A DNA stretch of 16,593 nt from Synergistaceae bacterium (GCA_009778055.1 WRKN01000035.1:1-16593); one strand, 5' to 3'. Counted from the stretch's first letter, positions 7,672 through 15,823 are shown. The notes: generated from the sequence alone by a model not told the origin. Program-made: numbers and translations.

Positions 7672-8519
7672 CGCAGCCTGTGATACGTGTCCGCCGCGAG
7701 AACAATATTTGGCTCACGGAGGAACAAACTGAAAACATGCGTCTTTCCCTTCGCGTGGAGCAGACGGTATACCGTAAAAAAACTCAGTATCAGGAACTTT
7801 TGATCGTGGATACGCCGGAGTATGGGAGGACGCTTGTCCTTGACGGGGCGCTTCAGCTTACCGAGAGAGACGAATTTTGTTATTCCGAAATGATGGCCCA
7901 TGTGCCGGTATGCGCGCACCCTGCCCCCAAAAGAGTGCTGATAGTCGGCGGGGGCGACGGGGCAATCCTGAGAGAGGTACTGCGGCATAGGGAAGTAGAG
8001 AAGTGCACGCTGATTGACATTGACCGGGAGGTTATAGAGGCGTCAAAAAAATATCTGCCCGCCGCCGCCGCCGAGTTTGAAAACCCGCGCGCCGACGTCC
8101 GGTGCATGGACGCCCTCGAATACATCCGAACGACCGGCGACCGCTTCGACGTGGCTATCGTGGACAGCACCGACCCGGTGGACTTCGCGGCGGCTCTTTT
8201 TCAATCTCCGTTCTACTCCGATCTGAAAAAAATATTGAACCCCGGCGGAATGGTCTCCGAACTCACGGAATCCCCTTTCGCCGACACCGCCCTGATGCGG
8301 CAGGCCATCGGGCAGATGCGGGAGGTCTTCCCCATCGTCAGGATGTATTGGGGAGTTGTGCCGACCTACCCTACCGGCATGTGGACTTACGGCGTCGCGT
8401 CCCTTGAGCCGGATCCGTCCGTCCCCCTGCGCGAAGTGACGGGAACCCGCTACTACACCGGGGAGATTCACAAAGCGGCTTTCGTCCTTCCCCCGTTCCT
8501 CCGCGAGCTTATAGAATAA
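7668..8519 (+). CDS. speE: Spermidine synthase (polyamine aminopropyltransferase)
   Basis: It transfers an aminopropyl group from decarboxylated S-adenosylmethionine to putrescine (or a related diamine). Seen: an N-terminal beta domain with LDGALQLTERDE, a Rossmann methyltransferase-like fold with GGGDG at 94-98, an acidic loop CTLIDIDREV, and VDSTDPV with Asp166/Asp169, the expected catalytic region. The PTYPTGMW motif near the C-terminus is also typical. Start chosen at 7668 because GGAGG (7656-7660) precedes it and MTQPVIRVRR gives a normal length of 283 residues. A longer frame reaching 7551 has no family-like N-terminus. It is divergent from ileS and has its own promoter and terminator. 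No speD decarboxylase is next to it. Substrate preference (spermidine or another polyamine) cannot be read from sequence. Confidence 0.95.
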   Translation: MTQPVIRVRRENNIWLTEEQTENMRLSLRVEQTVYRKKTQYQELLIVDTPEYGRTLVLDGALQLTERDEFCYSEMMAHVPVCAHPAPKRVLIVGGGDGAILREVLRHREVEKCTLIDIDREVIEASKKYLPAAAAEFENPRADVRCMDALEYIRTTGDRFDVAIVDSTDPVDFAAALFQSPFYSDLKKILNPGGMVSELTESPFADTALMRQAIGQMREVFPIVRMYWGVVPTYPTGMWTYGVASLEPDPSVPLREVTGTRYYTGEIHKAAFVLPPFLRELIE

Positions 8520-8521
8520 CC

Positions 8522-8558
8522 AAAGGGGCGGCTACCCCCCGCCCCTTTCTTTTTCTTT
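8522..8558 (+). terminator. speE intrinsic terminator, overlapping the kinase stop codon
   Basis: AAAGGGGCGG (8522-8531) pairs perfectly with CCGCCCCTTT (8539-8548) over a 7-base loop, followed by a T-rich tract. The 3' codons and TAG of the convergent kinase gene lie within the hairpin. Confidence 0.9.
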
Positions 8559-10712
8559 CAATAACTCTTCCGCGATGCGTGAAACTTCTTCAAAATCTCC
8601 GCCGAGCAGGTGTTCGTCCATTTCAGCCAGCAGTTTTTTGTAAAGATGCGGCCACGCTTTTTGCCTTAACTCCGTCAGCGTGTATTTGGCGGTTTTTTGG
8701 TCATACGTCTCGCACGCTTTTTTAACCGTAAGCAGCCTTTCTCGCAGATACGGATAATCCGCGGTTCCGCCGTCCCCGCCGGCTTCCTCCGGCGGAGTAA
8801 GGCTCTCGATCAATGCCCGCAGCCCGTCAAGAAATACCGGAGTTTCGGCGGACATTAAAGCGGTATCTCCCTTCCGCCCCGCCTGCTCCAATTTGGCCGC
8901 GACGGCGGAAAGCTCCGCAGCGCCGACGTTTACCAGCGCGCTTTTCATGGCGTGGACGTTGACGACATACACTCGCGCGTCGTCGTCTTCATAAACGCCG
9001 CGCTTCTCTTGAATCGCTTCCAGCGCTTTAACGGCCTTCGAGGCGTCCCGCACAAAGACCTCGGCCAACCGCGCCGCCCCATCCTCCGTACGTCTCACCA
9101 CCAAACCGCCCTTTTGCCGGAACGCGGCTTCAATGACCTCGGGCGGCTGTTTATCCCGCACGTGCTTTTTCAGCGCGGCGTTCAGTTGGCGCACGTCTAT
9201 AGGTTTGGAAATAAAGTCGTCGAAACCATTTGACAAAAACATTTCCGACTGCCCCGCCAGGGCGTTGGCGGTCAGCGCGACGATAGGGTGCGCATAGCCC
9301 ATGCCGCGTATGATTTTTGCCGCTTCTATACCGTCCATCCCCGGCATTATGTGATCCATAAACACAATGTCATACACTTTGCCGTTCTTTATTTTATCAA
9401 TCGCGTCAAATCCGCTCATAACAGTGTCGACCGACAGCCAATAAGGAGTCAGCAACCCCTTGGCAACGTACAGGTTCGATTCCACGTCGTCCACGACAAG
9501 GGCGCTGCCATAGGGCATCGGCTCGAACATCATCTGCCCTCCCCTTATTTGTTTGGCGCCGTTCGTACGGAATTTCCTGAGGTTTTCCGCTAATTCTCTG
9601 CCCAGCACGCCCCCGCTGGTTCTCTTCTGCGGCAAGCGGACGGTGCACGTCGTGCCCTTGCCCAACTCGCTTTCCACAAAAATTTCGCCCCCCATCAGGC
9701 GCGCCAAATTTCGCGTAATGCTCATGCCCAGCCCCGTGCCCTCTGTTTTACGGTTAGCTCCCATATTGAAACGGGAATATTCGTCAAACAGTTTATTTAC
9801 CTGCTCCTCCGTCATGCCGTGGCCGGTATCGCTCACGCGGAAAACAAGCGTAACGTCGGATTCTTCCCCCCCGCCCACCGCTTCTGCGGCAAGCGACAGT
9901 TTTACCAAGCCTTTTGACGTATATTTAAACGAGTTGGAAAGCACGTTGTTCAAAATCTGCTTGATGCGAAGCTCGTCGCCGAAAAGCGACGAAGGCGTGT
10001 TTTCGTCCACGGAGAGCTCAAACTCGATAGGCTTGCCGCCGATTCGCATCATGTTCAGAGTGGCGGTATCGTTTATCAGGCTTGCGGTTTCGTATTCGGC
10101 GCGCGTCAATTCGAGCTTCCCCGCCTCAATTTTGGACATGTCAAGTATGTCGTTGATAATGCCCAGAAGCAGTTCGCCCGAATTATAAATCTTGTCGAGC
10201 GCCCCTTTTGTGTGAGGCTCAAGCATTTCGTCATGCGTCAGTATTTCGGCGATACCCAATATCGCGTTCATAGGAGTACGTATTTTGTGGCTCATGTCTA
10301 TCAGGAAATTGGATTTTGACACAGACGCCGCTTCCGACGCCTGAAGGGCCTTTTCCAGCACTTCAAGCTGCCGTTTTTTCCGCGACACGTCCCTGACGCT
10401 TCTCAGATGCGCCTCCGAGCCATCCACCCAGCGTATAATCGAATCGCGGCCGCCGAGCCAGATGTTCAAAACGTCATCCCACAAGTATTCAAAGTCTTTG
10501 AATGGAAGTGAATCTTTTCGAGGCAGAAGCTCCGGCAGTTGACAGAAGGAGCATGGGCGTTCCTGTTTTCTTATGGCTTTGTAGCATTTATGTTTCATTC
10601 CAAGCTCTTTGTCTATACCGCAAACGTTCGCCAGGCGCTCGTTTACGTAAAGCAAATTATAGTCGAGATCGGAAACGTACGTCATAGAATCCAAATTATC
10701 TAAGACAGTCAT
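8532..10712 (-). CDS. Hybrid sensor histidine kinase (PAS-HisKA-HATPase-REC-HPt)
   Basis: Soluble, with no membrane segments among 726 residues. Domains in order: a PAS sensor (about 8-110) with a cysteine group at 43, 54 and 57 (PCSFC); a short coiled coil; HisKA with SHKIRTPMN, phosphoacceptor His142; HATPase with LNNVLSNSFKYT, DTGHGM and GTGLGMS; a receiver with VVDD and FMDHIMPGMDG, phospho-Asp453, and SKP; and a C-terminal HPt domain with VHAMKS, His587. Established: this layout passes phosphate His-Asp-His to a separate receiver. The response regulator gene 33 bases upstream is the obvious partner. The start at 10712 has no clear ribosome binding site, and an in-frame TGA precedes it, so an N-terminal loss cannot be excluded. 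The signal is unknown. The cysteines could sense redox or bind a metal (inference). Confidence 0.92.
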   Translation of the reverse strand: MTVLDNLDSMTYVSDLDYNLLYVNERLANVCGIDKELGMKHKCYKAIRKQERPCSFCQLPELLPRKDSLPFKDFEYLWDDVLNIWLGGRDSIIRWVDGSEAHLRSVRDVSRKKRQLEVLEKALQASEAASVSKSNFLIDMSHKIRTPMNAILGIAEILTHDEMLEPHTKGALDKIYNSGELLLGIINDILDMSKIEAGKLELTRAEYETASLINDTATLNMMRIGGKPIEFELSVDENTPSSLFGDELRIKQILNNVLSNSFKYTSKGLVKLSLAAEAVGGGEESDVTLVFRVSDTGHGMTEEQVNKLFDEYSRFNMGANRKTEGTGLGMSITRNLARLMGGEIFVESELGKGTTCTVRLPQKRTSGGVLGRELAENLRKFRTNGAKQIRGGQMMFEPMPYGSALVVDDVESNLYVAKGLLTPYWLSVDTVMSGFDAIDKIKNGKVYDIVFMDHIMPGMDGIEAAKIIRGMGYAHPIVALTANALAGQSEMFLSNGFDDFISKPIDVRQLNAALKKHVRDKQPPEVIEAAFRQKGGLVVRRTEDGAARLAEVFVRDASKAVKALEAIQEKRGVYEDDDARVYVVNVHAMKSALVNVGAAELSAVAAKLEQAGRKGDTALMSAETPVFLDGLRALIESLTPPEEAGGDGGTADYPYLRERLLTVKKACETYDQKTAKYTLTELRQKAWPHLYKKLLAEMDEHLLGGDFEEVSRIAEELLKEKERGGG

Positions 10713-10745
10713 TGTTCTAAGGTGTTTTATGGCATTTCAGGCCAT

Positions 10746-11108
10746 CTATTTACAGTGGATATTTACGCAGTTCAACAACGCCGGCGCAGAAAACGGCTTT
10801 GTAATAAAATCCACAGCCCCCAGTTCGATACCGTAGGCTTCGTTGTCGGAGTCAGTCAGGCCGGTCAGAAATATCACGGGAATATTCGCGTGATATTCGC
10901 TGGATTTTAGCTGCTCCATCGCTTCAAACCCGTCCATTTCCGGCATCTCAATGTCCAGCAGTATCAAATCCGGCTTAACCTTTTCCAAAATCTTAAACAT
11001 TTTTGCCGCAGACGACAAAGTTATCACCCGGTAGTGTTCTTCCAACGCTTCTTCTGCCGTAGATAAGTTTGTGCCGCTGTCATCGACCACAAAAATAGTT
11101 TTTTGCAT
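10746..11108 (-). CDS. Single-domain response regulator
   Basis: A 120-residue receiver domain with no output domain. Seen: the acidic pair Asp9/Asp10 (VVDD), phospho-Asp52 in LLDIEMPEMDG, Thr82 (FLTG) and Lys104 (TKPF), so all key residues are present. Start chosen at the ATG at 11108, which follows GGGGGAAG. A start at 11120 would leave that ribosome binding site inside the gene. It ends in a short basic tail soon after the last receiver helix, whereas many relatives continue into a linker and an output domain, so it is CheY-like or Spo0F-like. It lies first in a leftward operon with the hybrid kinase and probably exchanges phosphate with that protein's HPt domain. Confidence 0.9.
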   Translation of the reverse strand: MQKTIFVVDDSGTNLSTAEEALEEHYRVITLSSAAKMFKILEKVKPDLILLDIEMPEMDGFEAMEQLKSSEYHANIPVIFLTGLTDSDNEAYGIELGAVDFITKPFSAPALLNCVNIHCK

Positions 11109-11136
11109 GTCTTCCCCCATACTAATTAGTTAATTC

Positions 11137-11165
11137 ATTATATGCGCATCCTGCTTTCCGGTCAA
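11137..11165 (-). promoter_or_regulatory. Promoter of the response regulator-kinase operon
   Basis: Minus strand TTGACC (11160-11165), 17-base spacer, perfect TATAAT (11137-11142). Start expected near 11130, about 20 bases before the response regulator ATG. Confidence 0.85.
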
Positions 11166-11234
11166 CGTAATACGTAATTCTTGTTTCAAACCCTCTGTTT
11201 AAAAATGTTTTCGGAAATTCGTATCCGTTCGCAG

Positions 11235-11240
11235 TATAAT
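11235..11240 (+). promoter_or_regulatory. -10 box upstream of the moxR operon
   Basis: A perfect TATAAT. No good -35 hexamer is found at 16-18 bases upstream, so the promoter may need an activator or another sigma contact. Transcription would start near 11247, just before the hairpins at 11250-11294. Confidence 0.45.
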
Positions 11241-11249
11241 TATTTGTGA

Positions 11250-11294
11250 GCGGCTTTCTGCGTAATCGAAAGCTGCCTACTTTTATAAAGGCAG
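11250..11294 (+). other. Leader hairpins that exclude one another before moxR
   Basis: Hairpin one pairs 11250-11258 with 11268-11276 (nine pairs, one G:U). Hairpin two pairs CTGCCT (11273-11278) with AGGCAG (11289-11294) and covers part of the moxR ribosome binding site AGGA (11293-11296). Both need bases 11273-11276, so only one can form at a time. Confidence 0.35.
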
Positions 11295-11301
11295 GATAGC
11301 T

Positions 11302-12252
11302 ATGGATACATTCAACGCTCCTTTATTTGCCGCCAATCCGCGCGTGAAAGAAACTCTCGCGCGTTTGGCTCCGACGGTGCATGGCAAGGACAGTGCCTTG
11401 ATAAAGATACTGGCGTGTATTTTTTCAGACGGGCATCTTCTGCTGGAGGATCTTCCCGGCCTTGGCAAGACGACCCTGGCGATAGCCGTAGCCCGCGTGC
11501 TCGGGCTTGACTTCGGGCGCATCCAATGTACCAATGACCTGCTGCCCGCCGACATCACGGGGCTGAACATTTTCAAGGCCGAAAAAGGTGAATTTGAGTT
11601 TCACCCTGGGCCTATTTTCAACCATCTCGTTTTGGTGGACGAGGTCAACCGCGCGACCCCCAAGACGCAAAGCGCCCTTCTCGAGGCCATGGGCGAGGAG
11701 CAGGCCACCATCGACGGCACGACGTATCGCCTGCCCAGACCTTTTTTCGTCGTAGCCACGCAAAATCCCGTCGAGCACTCCGGAACCTTTCCGCTGCCGG
11801 AATCCCAGATGGACCGTTTCATGATGAAGGTCTCCATAGGATACCCCTCCAGGAACGCCGAACGCGAGATACTGCGGGTGGGAAGCCGGAAGAACGATTT
11901 GGATAAAATTGAGCCGCTTTTCTCGCCGGACGGTATCGTACGAATTCAGGGTGAGATCAGGAACGGCGTAAAGGCTTCGGACAAGATTCTGGATTATGTG
12001 CTGAACCTCACGGAAAAGACGCGCGCCTCTTTCGACATAGTGGCTGGTATCTCCACGCGCGGCGCTATGCTGCTTTTGAATTTGGCCAAGTCGCTGGCGT
12101 GGATGCAGAACCGTGATTACGTGATTCCGGAGGACGTAAAAGCCATGGCCGACGACGTGCTGCTGCATCGGATTCAGTTGAAGCAGGGTTCGGAATCCAC
12201 AAAGCGGGAGGCGCTGCGGGCGATTTTGTCGGATATACCGGCCATAGCGTGA
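11302..12252 (+). CDS. MoxR-family AAA+ ATPase
   Basis: A 316-residue AAA+ ATPase of the MoxR class, a chaperone-like ATPase often acting with von Willebrand A or DUF58 partners to assemble or activate envelope proteins. Seen: Walker A DLPGLGKTT (about 50-58), Walker B LVLVDEVNRA with Asp113/Glu114, the MEEQ-like segment MGEEQATIDG, the sensor-1 region VVATQNPVE and an arginine-containing PLPESQMDRF. Start supported by AGGA 5 bases upstream. It is the first gene of a tight operon with a DUF58 protein (15 bases later) and a transglutaminase, a gene trio seen widely in bacteria. The specific client is not known. Confidence 0.95.
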   Translation: MDTFNAPLFAANPRVKETLARLAPTVHGKDSALIKILACIFSDGHLLLEDLPGLGKTTLAIAVARVLGLDFGRIQCTNDLLPADITGLNIFKAEKGEFEFHPGPIFNHLVLVDEVNRATPKTQSALLEAMGEEQATIDGTTYRLPRPFFVVATQNPVEHSGTFPLPESQMDRFMMKVSIGYPSRNAEREILRVGSRKNDLDKIEPLFSPDGIVRIQGEIRNGVKASDKILDYVLNLTEKTRASFDIVAGISTRGAMLLLNLAKSLAWMQNRDYVIPEDVKAMADDVLLHRIQLKQGSESTKREALRAILSDIPAIA

Positions 12253-12267
12253 ACTGTGTAAGACGGC

Positions 12268-13197
12268 ATGAAAACGAAGGCTTACAACAAATGGGCTGGA
12301 CGCGTCATTCGGACGCGCCGCGCCGGGATGGTTTATATTTTTACGTCGATATTTCTGGGCGTCGTATCGGTCAACAGTTCCAACAACCTGCTTTACCTCG
12401 TGACGGCTATGATGCTCGGCTATATGCTGGCTTCAGGGATTGCCGGGCGTGGCAACATACGCGGCGCTTCCGTGTCCGTGTCGTTCCCGGACGAAATATA
12501 TGCGTCGGTTCCGTGCGCGGTGGGCGTCAATGTATACAACAAGAACCGTTTCACTCCTATCTTCCTTATCGAGGTGGCGCTGGAACAGGGGAACAGCCGA
12601 ACAAGCGCCTTTTTTCCCGTCGTCCAGCCCGGCCGTACCGAAAGCCGGATGCTCCTCACCGCTTTCCCATCGCGCGGACGGCGCTCTTTTGAGGAAATAG
12701 AGCTTTCATCGGTATACCCTTTCAATTTTTTCACGCGATACTGGCCCGTAGACGCCGACGCCGAGGTTACGGTGTTTCCTTATCCGCTTGCCTGCGACCT
12801 GGAGGCCGTGTTACCGCCCATGGACAAAGACGAAAGAGAGGGAGAGATTGCCGGTTCCCTGGCTGAAGCCGACATCGTCGGAGTACGTCCATACGTGGAG
12901 GGGGACTCGATGAAGCGCATACACTGGAAATCGTCCGCGCGCACGGGAAAATTGCATTCCCGCCTTTACGACGGGACCCTTTCGTATTCCCACCGGCGCG
13001 TAATTGACCTGGATCGCCTGACCTCCGGCGGAGTGGAGCGCGGGCTGGCCATGGCGGCATATATACTGGTGGAATCCATCAAATCCAAACTGCCGATAGG
13101 AATGAGATACGGGGGAGAGTTCATCCCCCCCGCTTCCGATTACGCCCACAAAAAAGAACTCCTGACACGGCTGGCTTTGTATGAGGAGCTTAAATAA
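12268..13197 (+). CDS. DUF58 membrane protein
   Basis: 309 residues. Seen: two hydrophobic segments near the N-terminus (about residues 20-60) that place the protein in the inner membrane. A DUF58 core follows with the family motif GVRPYVEGDS..RIHWKSSAR (Gly212-Asp213, His219-Trp220-Lys221). Established: DUF58 proteins are encoded next to MoxR ATPases and transglutaminase-like proteins and are related to vWA-type folds, but their biochemical role is not settled. The start at 12268 is the only reasonable ATG after the moxR stop, with a weak ribosome binding site, so coupling to moxR translation is likely. Confidence 0.92.
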   Translation: MKTKAYNKWAGRVIRTRRAGMVYIFTSIFLGVVSVNSSNNLLYLVTAMMLGYMLASGIAGRGNIRGASVSVSFPDEIYASVPCAVGVNVYNKNRFTPIFLIEVALEQGNSRTSAFFPVVQPGRTESRMLLTAFPSRGRRSFEEIELSSVYPFNFFTRYWPVDADAEVTVFPYPLACDLEAVLPPMDKDEREGEIAGSLAEADIVGVRPYVEGDSMKRIHWKSSARTGKLHSRLYDGTLSYSHRRVIDLDRLTSGGVERGLAMAAYILVESIKSKLPIGMRYGGEFIPPASDYAHKKELLTRLALYEELK

Positions 13198-13200
13198 CGC

Positions 13201-15168
13201 ATGGGCATTTCCCGTAGAATTCCGTTGAAGACGGCTCTAAACGTAACCGTGGTGTTTAAGGCGGCGTTCGTTTTTTTCATGGGGTACGAACAGATAGGAG
13301 CGCTTTACTCCACAGGTTTTTTGGCGCTGGTACTGGCGGCTTTCCTGATGGAATGGCGAGGTTGGAGACATCCGCCGCGCCTCTTGGTTAACCTGGCGGC
13401 TTCGGCGGCGCTGCTTACAATTTTTACCCGCGTGAGGCGGAACTACATAGTCGAGGCGCTTATGGAGGCGCTTCTCTTGATGATTGCCGTCAAAATGCTG
13501 GAGAACAAACGTTACCGCGATTACGTTCAGATAGTCGCGCTTGGCCTGGGAACCATCGTCTGCTACGCCCTGTTGTCCATAGATAAAACTTTCATCATAT
13601 ACAGCTTTGGCATGGGATTTGCCTCAACTATGATTCTGCTGCTGGGCACGTGGTTCGACAAGGACGAGTCGGCCTCCGTGTCCTTCGCGGAGATCCGGCA
13701 GCTCACTGCCCGCGCGGGCGCGATTTTTTGTGTTATGATGCCCGTGTGTTTTCTGCTTTTTTTCGGACTGCCGCGCTCGGCTTCTCCGCTTTTCGGAACG
13801 CGGGGCGGGTACGGCAGCGCTACAACCGGGTTTTCCGATCAAGTCCGCCTTGGCGATTCCAGTAGTGTCCAAACGAGCAAAAAGCTGGCGTTCCGTGCCG
13901 AAATGGAGGAACTGAGAACCCGCCCATACTGGCGCGGGGTGGTTTTAGACGTCTTCGACGGCAACGTCTGGATAGCGTCCAGAAATTCCCCGGACAGAGG
14001 TCTTTTCATACCGGACCCCAACGCGCTGCGCGTCGAGCAGCAAATATTTCTGGAACCCGGCAGCCGTGGCTATCTATTCGCTGTGGATCACCCTGTTTCC
14101 ATCGGCGGAGTGGAAACAATACCGGACGGAGACGGAATATTCCGAGTAAGAGGGCGCGATTTTGGGCGGAGGTTGCAATATCATGCCGTATCGGCAGTTT
14201 CGTCGCAGATGAGGCCGCTCTCGGGCCGGATCAACAGGGGACGTTATCTGTCGCTGCCCGGTAATTTCATGCCCAGGCTTGCGGCATTGGTGGCGGATGT
14301 CGCGCGGGGGGCCACCGACGGCGAAAAAATTTCAGAGATCATGAGGTTCCTGTCTTCACCGGAGTTCACGTACACACTGGATGAGCTTCCCTCCGGCAGA
14401 GACGCTTTGGAGCGGTTCATTTTCGAGCATAAAAAGGGCCATTGTGAGTACTACGCCTCGGCAATGGGCGTCATGCTTCGCATGGCCGGCGTACCGGCGC
14501 GTCTGGTAACCGGTTATCGCGGCGGCTTGTACTACCAGGTGGGCAGGTACTACATAGTACAGGAACAGAACGCCCATATATGGGTCGAGGCGTGGGACGA
14601 GGCCATAGGCGCGTGGGTACGTCTCGACCCGACTCCTGTCGGAGGGGCGGGCGGAGACGACGTTATGAGCGCGCTGGAGCTGTATCTGGACTACCTGGAT
14701 TACCAGTGGTCCAAGATGGTTTTGAACTACAATCTGGAAAAGCAGTTGAACATATTTCGGAACCTGAGGGAGATCATAAGAAATCCCCGAGCCTCGCTGA
14801 CCCCCACGCGCGACGGATTCCGCCGCATCGGAGGCGCGCTTTCGGTTCCCGCCGCCGCTCTGGCAGCGCTGGCGGCCTGTATAGCGCTTTTTTACGCCGC
14901 TGTATCAATGGGGAGCCGCCGGCATGATATTGTGCTGCTGCGCGAATTTCTGCGCGTAATGAGGCGGAACGGATATCATAAACACGAAAGCGAGGGGCTT
15001 TCGGAATTTCTGGAGCGCGTGGACAACGCTCCCCTTCGCGCCGCCGCCGCTAAGTTCACCCGAGAATTCGAGGAACTCTACTTCAAGGATGCCCCCATAG
15101 ACGCCGCCGCCCGTAAGCGTCTGAAAGGGCACATAGACGCCATAGGGCGTTTGCGGTTTCGGGAATAG
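13201..15168 (+). CDS. TgpA-like membrane transglutaminase
   Basis: 655 residues. Seen: about six to seven hydrophobic helices in the first 200 residues (DUF3488-like region), a periplasmic part with a transglutaminase core whose triad reads Cys415 (GHCEYYAS), His459 (NAHIWVEAWDE) and Asp476 (VRLDPTP), one further membrane helix at about 550-572, and a cytoplasmic C-terminal helical tail like DUF4129. Established: TgpA-type proteins are inner-membrane enzymes with a periplasmic Cys protease/transglutaminase fold. Start at 13201, 3 bases after the DUF58 stop, with GAGGAG inside the end of that gene. It is probably the client or partner of the MoxR-DUF58 pair. The substrate is unknown, but envelope or peptidoglycan proteins are plausible. 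Confidence 0.93.
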   Translation: MGISRRIPLKTALNVTVVFKAAFVFFMGYEQIGALYSTGFLALVLAAFLMEWRGWRHPPRLLVNLAASAALLTIFTRVRRNYIVEALMEALLLMIAVKMLENKRYRDYVQIVALGLGTIVCYALLSIDKTFIIYSFGMGFASTMILLLGTWFDKDESASVSFAEIRQLTARAGAIFCVMMPVCFLLFFGLPRSASPLFGTRGGYGSATTGFSDQVRLGDSSSVQTSKKLAFRAEMEELRTRPYWRGVVLDVFDGNVWIASRNSPDRGLFIPDPNALRVEQQIFLEPGSRGYLFAVDHPVSIGGVETIPDGDGIFRVRGRDFGRRLQYHAVSAVSSQMRPLSGRINRGRYLSLPGNFMPRLAALVADVARGATDGEKISEIMRFLSSPEFTYTLDELPSGRDALERFIFEHKKGHCEYYASAMGVMLRMAGVPARLVTGYRGGLYYQVGRYYIVQEQNAHIWVEAWDEAIGAWVRLDPTPVGGAGGDDVMSALELYLDYLDYQWSKMVLNYNLEKQLNIFRNLREIIRNPRASLTPTRDGFRRIGGALSVPAAALAALAACIALFYAAVSMGSRRHDIVLLREFLRVMRRNGYHKHESEGLSEFLERVDNAPLRAAAAKFTREFEELYFKDAPIDAAARKRLKGHIDAIGRLRFRE

Positions 15169-15230
15169 CTCATTCCAAGTACCAACGGGACGCCCGGGTG
15201 TGCGTCCCCTACGGCCGCCGGTATGCGTGG

Positions 15231-15262
15231 ACAAACACGGGCGGCAGATTGCCGCCCCTACG
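15231..15262. repeat. REP-like palindrome, copy 1
   Basis: GGGCGGCA (15239-15246), 3-base loop, TGCCGCCC (15250-15257), flanked by ACAAACAC on one side and CTACG on the other. The same arms and flanks recur at 15547-15565 and 15719-15737. Confidence 0.85.
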
Positions 15263-15263
15263 C

Positions 15264-15303
15264 CCGCATGGAAATATTCTCGACCATCACCGTAGGGGCG
15301 GCA
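15264..15303 (+). repeat. 40-base inverted repeat, left arm
   Basis: This 40-base stretch begins CCGCATGGAAATATTCTCG and ends with the GTAGGGGCGGCA half-palindrome. It recurs in inverted orientation at 15558-15597 with one difference. Only the left half of the REP palindrome is present here, and the right half is replaced by a C6/G5 run (15304-15315). Confidence 0.88.
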
Positions 15304-15376
15304 CCCCCCAGGGGGCCTTCTGGTGAAGAAACTAAGCGACCGACTCCGCTCCTTCCTCGCGGGTCGTCTGCATATC

Positions 15377-15393
15377 TTCCGGCTTCGCCGGAA
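15377..15393. repeat. Short GC-rich hairpin
   Basis: TTCCGGC, 3-base loop TTC, GCCGGAA. A perfect 7-pair stem inside the degenerate part of the transposase frame. A lone REP right arm, TTGCCGCCCG, follows near 15406-15415. Confidence 0.6.
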
Positions 15394-15540
15394 TTCACCT
15401 TGTCTTGCCGCCCGTTCCCGTAAATACCGATGATCATATGAACATGGTTTGGCATGATTACGGAACAATCCACAGACACGCCCTCATAGGTACGCGATAG
15501 CGTCAATATTTCATTTTCTATTATTTCTCCGGTGCGCGTC

Positions 15541-15570
15541 AGACGCGGGCGGCAGGATGCCGCCCCTACG
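15541..15570. repeat. REP-like palindrome, copy 2, inside the transposase frame
   Basis: GGGCGGCA (15547-15554), loop GGA, TGCCGCCC (15558-15565), then CTACG. It lies in the coding frame of the transposase between the N-terminal motif and the HUH motif. Confidence 0.88.
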
Positions 15571-15597
15571 GTGATGGCCGAGAATATTTCCATGCGG
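15558..15597 (-). repeat. 40-base inverted repeat, right arm
   Basis: Inverted copy of 15264-15303, 39 of 40 bases matching. The 254 bases between the arms hold the HUH-motif coding part of the transposase. Confidence 0.88.
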
Positions 15598-15713
15598 CCA
15601 AGGGCGCAAATCGTCACAAAATACGCGCCGTTTTGGCTGTAATCGTAATCTTTTAATCTGTTGGGTTTACGTTTGGGCAACTCTTTCATCTCGATTTTCT
15701 CCTCGAAACCGGG

Positions 15714-15741
15714 CGTAGGGGCGGCATCTTGCCGCCCGTGT
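15714..15741. repeat. REP-like palindrome, copy 3, upstream of the transposase
   Basis: GGGCGGCA (15719-15726), loop TCT, TGCCGCCC (15730-15737), flanked by CGTA and GTGTTTGT. It is positioned just before the transposase ATG on the minus strand, the usual place for a RAYT-associated REP. Confidence 0.88.
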
Positions 15742-15823
15742 TTGTTCATGCGTACCGGTGACGCCCGGCAAGATACAGCTCGGCACAGAGATGGAAAACG
15801 GGGAGCTGCCTTAATGTATGTGT

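Larger units (their letters stand above)
15258..15689 (-). pseudogene. Truncated REP-associated Y1 (HUH) transposase
   Basis: The frame gives 143 residues from the ATG at 15689, which follows GAGGAG by 9 bases. Seen: KPNRLKDYDYSQNGAYFVTIC, the usual N-terminus of REP-associated tyrosine transposases (RAYT), and MPNHVHMIIGI, the HUH metal-binding motif. The C-terminal part is missing: no catalytic-tyrosine helix and no FKS..NP-type tail is present. After the HUH motif the frame runs into low-similarity, repeat-derived sequence. Two palindromes sit inside or at the edge of the frame, so some residues are coded by repeat DNA. Established: RAYTs process REP palindromes as single-stranded DNA. I infer that this copy is inactive and that the surrounding palindromes were moved by it or by a relative elsewhere in the genome. 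Confidence 0.78.

Noticed and set aside
10712..10746. Frameshift joining the response regulator and the hybrid kinase into one gene
   Set aside because: Each has complete domain boundaries. Stops occur in the kinase frame upstream of its ATG and the receiver already has all its key residues, so two genes are the simpler reading.
15187..15208. Hairpin GGGACGC/GCGTCCC as terminator for tgpA
   Set aside because: The stem is good, but no T-run follows on the plus strand. It looks more like another repeat-derived palindrome.
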